In this document: positions 56,420 to 64,000 of the stretch, piece by piece
Numbering within the stretch: the first letter of the stretch is position 1
How the letters are laid out: every line of letters begins with the position of its first letter
Source of the DNA: Pseudopyrenochaeta lycopersici
Taxonomy: Eukaryota; Ascomycota; Dothideomycetes; Pleosporales; Pseudopyrenochaetaceae
Direction of reading: 5' to 3'
NCBI GenBank assembly: GCA_003313425.1
Contig: NHZP01000032.1
Span: 488,949-552,948 of the forward strand
DNA length: 64,000 bases
Translations under genes and position numbers: made by a program
The notes under the pieces: model-generated
Told to the model about the DNA's origin: nothing
Seen by the model: only the letters and a program-made list of their open reading frames with translations
The model's database searches: none

Positions 56420-59400
56420 CGTTTCTTAAGGTTTGTTTGCTTCTTCTTTTTCCTTTCCTCCCTTTCCTAGTATTCTCTAATTTTTTCTTAACAGTTTCCT
56501 AGATATTCTGGTGGTTCCCACGTACTCTCTACGCTTAGGTATCCTTTCTATTTAACTAGGTAGCTGAAGCTTAGTTCTGGGTCGTTAATTCTTCTATTTT
56601 ATTAGTATCCCTAGATTTTCTTAACTTTAAATTCGTTTTCTTCTTCTAGTTTATACTAGAATGTTTTCTGTAATAGTATAGCAGGATTAGCTAGTTCTAA
56701 CTTAGAGATATAGAAGCGTAGGTAGATCTTTGTATCTAGTAGTAGCTTAAGTGTATAGTTTACTAGTCTATTCTGTTCTTTAACTAAAAATAGTCCGACT
56801 TTAACGTAGTTAAGTCCTTTACTTAGTCGCTTATTGCGTAGGTTCTTTGTAAGTAAGTATACTTTATCCCCCTTTTTTAGCTGAGGTACTATTTTTCTTT
56901 TCTTATTCTAGTAGGAAATACTGTCGCGTTGTGCTTTCTTAAGATTTTCTCAGAGTTATTTATATACTTTTTTTATTTCTTTAGCTGTTTTTATAGCTGC
57001 TTTAGTTTTTCTGCTAGGATATAACTTTATAAAGAGATTAGGGTGTCTCCTATAGTTAGCAAAGAACAGTGTCTTTCTAGTTAATTCTAATAATTTGTTA
57101 TTATAGGCTAGTTATACTATTAGTAACAATAAGACCTAATTATTTTGTTGTTAATTACTGTAAATTCTTAGGTAGGTCTTTATTATTCTGTTCGTTCTTT
57201 CTGTCTGTCTGTCCGTTTATAGGTGATAGGCTATTAACAATTTTCTCTTTGTTCCTATCGCGGCTATTAGGGTAGACTAGAAGTTGGATGTAAAGAGCTT
57301 GTCTCTATTACTTATAATAGACTTAGGTATACCGTGATATTATATTAGTCTGTCTAGGATAATAAACGCTAGTTGTTCTGTGTTATAGTCGTTTCTAAAC
57401 GGTATTATTTCTGCTGCTTTTATAAATCTGCAGACTATATTAAGGATAGCGTTATACTTAATTCCTGTCGCGGGATCTTTAGATAGTAGTAACCCTGTTA
57501 TAAAGTCTATAGAAATGTCTGCCTAAGGTTCGTTAGGTAGCTCTATAGCTTACATTTCTCTGTAGGGTGCGTAGGTACTGTGTTTATTCTTATAACAGTC
57601 CGCGCATTTTTTAATAAACTGTTTAACCTTAGCCTTTATATTCTTGAAGCTGTAGTGTCGCTATATAAGTTCTATCGTTCTCTTAATTCCTAGGTAACTA
57701 TATACTAGGTTATTATAGTGTTGTCGGATAATCGCCTCTTATAATTCTTTAGGTACTTCAGACGTAATTATTATAGTATTGTTTAATAACTTATTAGGTC
57801 CTAGGCTTCTATCCTGGTTAACTTAAAGGATAGTATTACTGACTATTACTTTTGTTCCTGCGATGTCTGTTCTGCGGCTGAGAGCATTAGCTCTGCTGTT
57901 ATCCTTTCCTGGCGTATACACGATCTTAAACTTATATTATCTTAGCATTTTAGCTTATCTAACCTGTCTACAGTTTAAGGTTTTAGTAGTAGTAAAATAA
58001 ACTAAGTTCTTATAATCTGTAAATATCGTAAGATCTGAGCAACTCTCTACGTAGATTTGCTAGTAGTTAAGGGCATCGACGACTGCTATAAGCTCTTTGT
58101 TATGCACGTTATAGTGTTCCTTAGCGTCTATGAATTTTCTTAAGTAGTACGCGATTAGGTGCTATTTCCTATTGCGTTCTTGTTTCGCTGTTACACCTAG
58201 TGTAAGGTCTAAGGCATCTATTTTAAACTGTAGGGGTTCTCCTATTTAGAATATAATTAGCACTAGTAGTATAATGCAAGCTTCCTTAAGCATCTAGAAT
58301 GCTTTTCTTTATTCGTTTCCCTATTCCTATTTTATGTCTTTTCTTATAAGTTTAGTAAGTAGGATAGATTTCCTAGAGAAATCCTTAATAAACTGTTAGT
58401 TAAAGTTAATAAATCCTATAAATAACTGTATGTCTTTAACTATTTTAGGTTCGGGCTATTCTTTTACTACTCTTATTTTTTCTTTACTTATCTTTACTCT
58501 ATATATACCTACTATATATCCTAAGAACTCGACTTCCTCCTTATAGAACTCGTATTTCTTAGGTTTAAGTAGTAAACTAAATCTTCCTAAGCAGGTAAGA
58601 ACTGTTTTAACGTGCTTAATATGTTCCTGTAGATTCTTAGAGTACATAAGGATGTTATTAAGGTATATAATAATAAATACGTCTAGGTATTCCCTTAACA
58701 TATTATTAATAAGTGCCTAGCATGTTGCTGGTGCGTTAGTAAGACTAAAAGGTATTACTGTATACTCGTAGTAGCTGTAGCGTGTTCTGAACGCGGTCTT
58801 CTATTCCTTACCTTCCTTTATGCGAATAAGGTTATACGCTCCTTATAAGTCTAATACTGTAAAGACTTTTATAAAGGCTAGTTAATCTTGTAATTCTGCT
58901 ATATTTAGTAAAGGGTATTAATTCTTTACTGTAATATTGTTAAGTTTCTAGTAGTTAACGTATAATCTTAGCTTCCTATTCTTTTTTAGTATAAATAGTA
59001 TAGGGTATCCTGCTAGTAACTGTAATTCTCTAATAAATCCCTTTTTTAAGTTCGTCTTAATATATTCGCGTAGGGTCTCGAGTTCTTTTTCTAATAAACT
59101 GTAAATTAGGCTAAAAGTTAGTTACTTTCCTTCCTGTAGGATAATCTCGTAATCCTAGAGTTAATACTTAGGCAATACTTTTATAGTTGTCTCTTCCTAA
59201 AAGAGTAACTCGTATTCTTTATACTTGTTAGGGATTACTAGAGTTGCGTTTTGCTCCTTAACTCTAGCTTGTTAGTCTAAGGGTCTCCTATTAGTACCTG
59301 CTGAGTCGGACCCTCGTGTCTTAAGGCCGTCCTTATTTAAAGTAAGGATCCTAATTGTTATCTTCTTATCTACCTAGGCACTCGGCCGCAGCGTAGGCTT

Positions 59401-61979
59401 GCTCGTAGTTGCGTCTGTTCTATAGTATTTAAACGAGAACTTTTTCCTTTTCTAATCTATGTCTAGACTATATTCTCTTAACTATAGGAGTCCTAGTATT
59501 ATATTATGCTGTGATAGTCTGAAGACGTCTAGGTTAATCGTTTCCCTATAGTTCTAGATAATAAGTTATACGCTCTGTACTTCGTGTGTGATTACGGACT
59601 CTAATAGTATTGGTTGTCCATCAGCGACTGTTAATAGATATAGTACTAATTTTAATAATAGGATAAGGCTAGCTTATTCTATCGCTCGCGTAGAAATATA
59701 GCTCTGTTATGCTCTGGAATCTACTAGTGCCTTTATCTAGCTTCTGTTAAGTTTAATATTTAGCTTAAGGAGTCCTTGTGTGCCTGTTACGTATAGGGTT
59801 CGCGGTTCTTACCTATTAGTAGGCGTGACCTTAAAAAAGGCTCCTCCTAATACCCGTTTAGTGTCTTAATATCTTTATACTTAAGGCAATCTAAGTTAAG
59901 GCACGTTTGCTATTATTACTAATTGCATTCTCTATTAAAGACCAGCTGTATCGCTATAGTAGCCGCAGGGTTGTTATTTCCTAGGAAGTAGAGGATAGTC
60001 CTCTTATCCTATAAGTGGTTGTCGCATTTAACTTTAGGATAATTATACTATTAGTATTTACATTAGTAAAACAAGTAAGAGAAGTATCCCTATTCTGTTT
60101 TGCTTAAATAATAGATCGCGCACAGGTCTGTAGTATAAAAGGACTAATAGATAATACTGTGTTACTTATTACGTAGATCTATTAAGTAGTCTAGTACTAG
60201 TTTCTATAGTCCTTTGCGCATGGTATGTAGGGTCTAAGCCGCCTTAGCGTGCTCGTATATTTCTTAGGCTTCTTCTTCTGTAAGATGCTAGAGAGGGTTA
60301 ACATTCTCTTTATTGTCCTCCTAATGCATTTGTTGTTTAAGCTGCGTATAAATGTCTTACTTCTTACTGTCTGTAAGCACGATTTCGCTGTAGGAGTTAA
60401 CTTAAAGATACCTTTATTATACTAGGTTCTTAGTGTTTAGTACATAGAAGGCGTCTTCCTGTGTTAGTAGTAGCATTATTTAGCGTCGTAGTGTGTATTT
60501 AGGGGTCTTAACTACTAGGGGTTCTAGTGCCTATGTTTACCTAGCTTGTTAAAGTTTCTGTAGTGCGTTCCTAACGCTTACAGGTTACTATACTTCTTTA
60601 GCTCTTTCCGCCTATTCTTATGTTGCCTTTGTATAATGTTTAAGGTAACGGTAATGTTCCCGTAACATGTCTTGCATCGCTTGTTTAGCTAGAATAATTG
60701 TACTTATTCCTTATTTTATAGCTGCTTCCTATTCTTCTAGGGTTAACGCATTAATATATTATGCTTTATACATATATTGTGCGTGTAACTAGCAGTTAAG
60801 TTCTATAATATCTTTTTCCGCCTCTATAGGCGTCAATAGCCTTAGGGTTCCTAGTTAATATTACTTCTAGAAGTTTTCCTTTTTCTAATCCTTAGTTAAG
60901 AGTACTATAGTATTATTAAAGTCCTCCTTAGCGTCCTCGTAAACTAGAGATAGGGAGCTGCTGCTCTCTTCTTCCTTGTTACTATACTAGGTTCCTAGAA
61001 TCCCTTTCTTAGTAGGTTCTAGGAGAGGTAGCTGCGTTGTTTCTGTGTCTTAAGCCCTTTCCTCTTAGGTCGCGATAACTTCCTATGTTTCGTTGTTGCT
61101 GTTTTCTTCCTTTACTACTATTATGTTAATCTAGGGGGTTACCTTATTCTTACTCCTATAGTCTTTAGCTATATAGCCTTTCTTATTATAGTTAAAGCAG
61201 GTTATTTCTTTTTTCTTCCTGCCCTTACCCGACTTCTCCTTATTAAGATTATCTAGATGTATTGCCTTAGGGCCCCCTAACAGGTATTATCCAGGCACTC
61301 CCTATAGTTAATACTAATGTCGTAGGCGACTGTTGTTTAGCTTGTTGCGATAATCTTTCTAGGGTTTCTTATCTTCTTTTGTTTATCCTAGTAGTCGTCC
61401 TCTAAGTCGCATACGGAGCTCGTAGAGCTCTACATCTAGTCAGATAGTTTCATTAATTAGGTTGTCTAGCGTAGCAATGCCTATGCTAGAGCGTATTAGT
61501 TTAGTTTAAACATCTGCTTTTAGGCCTTGTTTATATATAGTTTTTAGGGTGTTATTATTCTAGTTAGTTTGTCTGGCGTACTCTAGGAACTCGTTAGCAT
61601 AATTAGCTGCAGACTAGGTTTGTCGCATATTCTGGATTTTACGTTCCGTAATAGTAGTCTCATTTAGCAACCTAAATACTTATCGCATGCGTGTCTTAAA
61701 TTCTCCTGTGTCTTCGAACATCTTGATCAGCTCTTCTAGTTTGGTTCCTTCAGCCAGGTACTTAACTAGGTAAGGCTTTACCTATTTGGCAGCTTCGCCC
61801 CTTATGTAGCTCGTTATAAGTACCGCTTAGTCGTTGTCGTCTATAGTAGTCGCGTTGAACTTGAAGAATAGGTTGAACTGGAGTAGCCAGTCCTCGAGCT
61901 TGAACTGATCTCCATAGAAGAGGTCCGGTTTGGCGACAGCGTTGCCCGGCCTTGTGGCATAATAGTTAGTGGTCTCCAT
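56420..61979 (-). pseudogene. gag-pol of chromovirus D (RIP-inactivated)
   Basis: Gag probably starts at ATG 61979 (METTNYYATRPGNAVAKPDL), since an upstream Met at 62009 would sit on the primer-binding region next to the LTR. The start of Gag is clean; stops begin downstream. Reverse transcriptase: 58456-58701 reads YLNNILMYSKNLQEHIKHV (canonical YLDDILVYS; both catalytic Asp are Asn), followed by the FLGYIV block. Integrase lies near 57150-57900. A chromodomain (YLVK-KGYLSVESTWEP) is at about 56515-56570. Confidence 0.85.
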
Positions 61980-62011
61980 CTTAGTGTTACTTATCTTAAG
62001 GGTGTTCAAAG

Positions 62012-62399
62012 TGTGAAGAATCTTTAAGGCTATTAGTGAGGATAACTAATGAGATTGCAAGGTTAGTTCTTCGGGATAGAGTAAGGGACTAGATAGAAGG
62101 GGTCTAGGACTAAGACAGTAAGAGGGCGCTTCTGTAAAGAGTACTAGGGGTTAAGAATAATTGGTATTGCTATTACTATACTGTAGAGTATAATATTGAG
62201 TTGAACACAATAAGCCATAAGGGTTCATTGTGGTGATCTATATACATAGAAGTTATGCATGTTGCTCAGTGTGCTCAGTGTGCTCAGTGCCACTGATCAA
62301 ACTGATCAACTGAGCACGTCACGTGACCTCGGTTGTTGGTCCAATACCTGTGAGGTCCAATTGGGGCCACTGGGGCAGGGTCCCGGCAGGATCGTAACA
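62012..62399 (-). repeat. 5' LTR of element D
   Basis: 388 bp, less mutated than the left copy; contains tandem gctcagtgt words and a cacgtgac site near 62318. Confidence 0.94.
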
Positions 62400-64000
62400 T
62401 CTACCTACTCTTAAGCTACTCTTTATTCTATAGAGTTACCCTTAAGTCCTATTCCTATAAATACTTTTAATAAGGTCTTTTATAGTAGTTTCTTACCTTT
62501 TACTAGTTCTCTTACTAGTAGTTATGCGTCGCGTTATTCTAATCGCCTGCGTTAGGTAGATACTAGTTAGCGTAGAGGTAGTAATATAGAGATAGGGGAC
62601 TAAATAGGTCTAGGGCGTGTTCTTAGTAGGCCTTATATAGAGTGTATTAGTTTAGTTTATAAGTATATAGTAATATTATAAATATCTTCCTATTCTCTTC
62701 TAAGCTTCTTCTAGGGCTAGCCCTATTATTATTCTAGTTATCTTCTAAGGGGTACTTAGGAGTTACGCTCTAGGGATGCTAGGTAGTTTTATAAGAGATT
62801 ATTACAGTAGTTAAGATTCTCTTCTAGCTCCTAGGTCGCATCTTTAATACTCTAACCTAGCTACCTTACCTTAAGCTTACGCCCTCTTATAAGAGTTTCC
62901 CTATAATCTAGAATTCCTTCTACTTTATATTAATCTCTTATAGAGGCGTCTACTAGGTCCTAGATAGGGCCTAGTTAGAACCCTCTCTATATTAGGGGTT
63001 CTACCTAAGGCTCTAATAGAGATACATAGAAGATAGAGTAAATTTGCGCTATTAATAGTAGAAGGGCGAGCCTATATACTAGCTTACTAATACGCTCTTT
63101 AATATAGAATAGCCCTAAGTATCTTACTGCGAACTTCTTTAAGAGTCTTAAAGTTACTATATTCTTTACTTATAACAGCACTAGGTCTCTAATAAAGAAG
63201 TATTAGTTAGACTATTTTATATTATACTACTTTATATTACTTTACTGCGCCTTTTCTAGGCGTACTCTTACCTCCTCCTATTATTAGTGCTATTTATTTA
63301 GTCTATTACTAACTTACTGCCTAAGTTCTAGTACTCCTACAGGACTATCCTAAGTTAGAGGCAGTTTACAGAGCTAGTAGCTATTAGAGATTCTATTAAA
63401 TCTCTTTAGGTCCGTCCTAAACGCTACCTTAATAGGGCTTATACTATATACTAAGTAGTTTTTTAAGTTATAGGCGTACTCCGCGTAGGGTAGTAGCTCT
63501 ACCTAGTTATCTTACTAGTAGTTTATATAGATACAGAGGTAGGTCTCTAGTTCCTAGTTCTAGCGTTTAGTTTACTTATCTATTTAGGAGTAGAAAGTAG
63601 TGCTAAGCCTGTATTTAATTTTAAGGTAGTAATAAATATCTAACTAGAACTAGCTTATAAATACTAACTCTTAATCTAATAGAAGGGTGTCTAGTAGCCC
63701 CTACTTAAGAAAGTATTATTTTAGTAGTAACTCTACTACTTACTAGAACGTAATTATCTTTATTATAAGCAGGTACTAAATATATTTTATAAAGTAATCT
63801 ACTAGTACTAGTATAGCGTCGTACTTATTCCCTTTATTATCTATTAACTTTAGTAGGTCTGTAATAAAGTCTAGGGAGTAGTACCTCTATATTATCTTAG
63901 GAAGGAGTAGTAGTAATAATAAGCCCTAAGGCTTATATCTCTAGATCTTGTTTAGCTAGCACTATAGGCACTAGCTAATATACTTCTAAGTATCTTTCCT

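Larger units (their letters stand above)
55365..62399 (-). mobile_element. Gypsy chromovirus D, full length (7,035 bp), inserted in element C copy 2
   Basis: LTRs of 388 bp at 55365-55752 and 62012-62399 (plus-strand ends TGTGAAGAATC...ATCGTAACA), with a perfect duplication TCTAC (55360-55364, 62400-62404). Minus orientation; polypurine tract at plus-strand 55753-55770 (ctatccccctcctgtcc). It inserted into exon 2 of the antisense gene of C copy 2. The 5' region of gag and the 5' LTR are the least RIP-mutated part. A 14-bp word (cttatcttaagggt) just inside the 5' LTR is shared with element A (15544-15557 and 61990-62003), which suggests A and D are related families. Confidence 0.95.
54368..62603 (+). 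pseudogene. Spliced antisense gene of element C, copy 2
   Basis: Same gene as 18968-20163. Exon 1 is 54368-54628 (start codon now ATA), the intron 54629-54693 (GTAAGT...TTTTAG, 65 bp), and exon 2 54694-55364 continuing at 62405-62603 after element D. Exon 2 totals 870 nt, identical to copy 1, so neither copy has gained or lost a base. The branch-site gctaac of copy 1 reads gctaat here, a RIP-type change. More stops than copy 1. Confidence 0.62.
53626..64000 (-). mobile_element. Gypsy chromovirus C, copy 2 (split by element D, cut by window end)
   Basis: The left 205-bp LTR is 53626-53830 (3' LTR, as in copy 1), then the same internal order in two pieces, 53831-55364 and 62405-64000, interrupted by element D. 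Collinear with 18226-24000 region of copy 1 without obvious indels, and generally further along the C-to-T/G-to-A path. The preceding ATTTA (53621-53625) should recur after the missing right LTR. Confidence 0.92.

Overview
The window looks like a repeat-rich chromosomal region of a filamentous ascomycete (Pezizomycotina). The evidence is short fungal introns, a HET-domain gene, a fungal-rhodopsin gene remnant, Gypsy chromoviruses, pogo, mariner and hAT transposons, and above all RIP-like mutation. In the repeats CpA has become TpA (on both strands), so transposon reading frames keep their phase but are riddled with TAA and TAG where Gln or Trp codons stood. CpG survives, and the DNA becomes full of 'ctag' and 'tta'.

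Layout. Positions 1-2788 hold the 3' end of a plus-strand Gypsy pol that enters from the left. Positions 2941-6942 hold one long RIP-inactivated frame with the HxD...H...R pattern of a 2-oxoglutarate/Fe(II) dioxygenase. Positions 8664-30793 form a nested stack: a 221-bp solo LTR is split by chromovirus B (8709-30612). B is itself split by chromovirus A (9429-15960), a 474-bp hAT-type MITE (16407-16880) and chromovirus C (18226-26377). Each of B, A, C and the MITE has a perfect target-site duplication. Positions 30794-35150 are very AT-rich and contain a mariner fossil (31096-32956) and three little-mutated solo LTRs (30962, 31294, 32288).

Positions 35150-48710 are a more normal-composition island: a pogo fossil, a three-exon short-chain dehydrogenase gene, a frameshifted ankyrin-repeat gene, a truncated fungal-rhodopsin gene, an intact 741-aa HET-domain gene and two hAT transposase remnants. 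From 48710 to the end repeats return. There is a complete RIP-killed pogo element (49206-51051), a second 221-bp solo LTR, a solo LTR inside a 13-bp tandem repeat, and an inverted part-copy of the pogo element. That part-copy is split by a second chromovirus C (from 53626), itself split by chromovirus D (55365-62399). C2 runs off the right edge.

The most unusual content is that all four chromovirus families (A, B, C, D) carry an additional reading frame on the strand opposite gag-pol, between the pol chromodomain and the 3' LTR. A and D encode a small Cys-cluster plus coiled-coil protein resembling a Zn2Cys6 regulator. C encodes a 376-aa protein interrupted by a 65-bp fungal intron that is preserved without indels in both copies. 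B encodes a third, apparently unrelated protein. In B, C and D a TATA-like box lies shortly upstream of the start codon. I do not know a described function for any of these. All coordinates, LTR boundaries and translations were worked out by eye.
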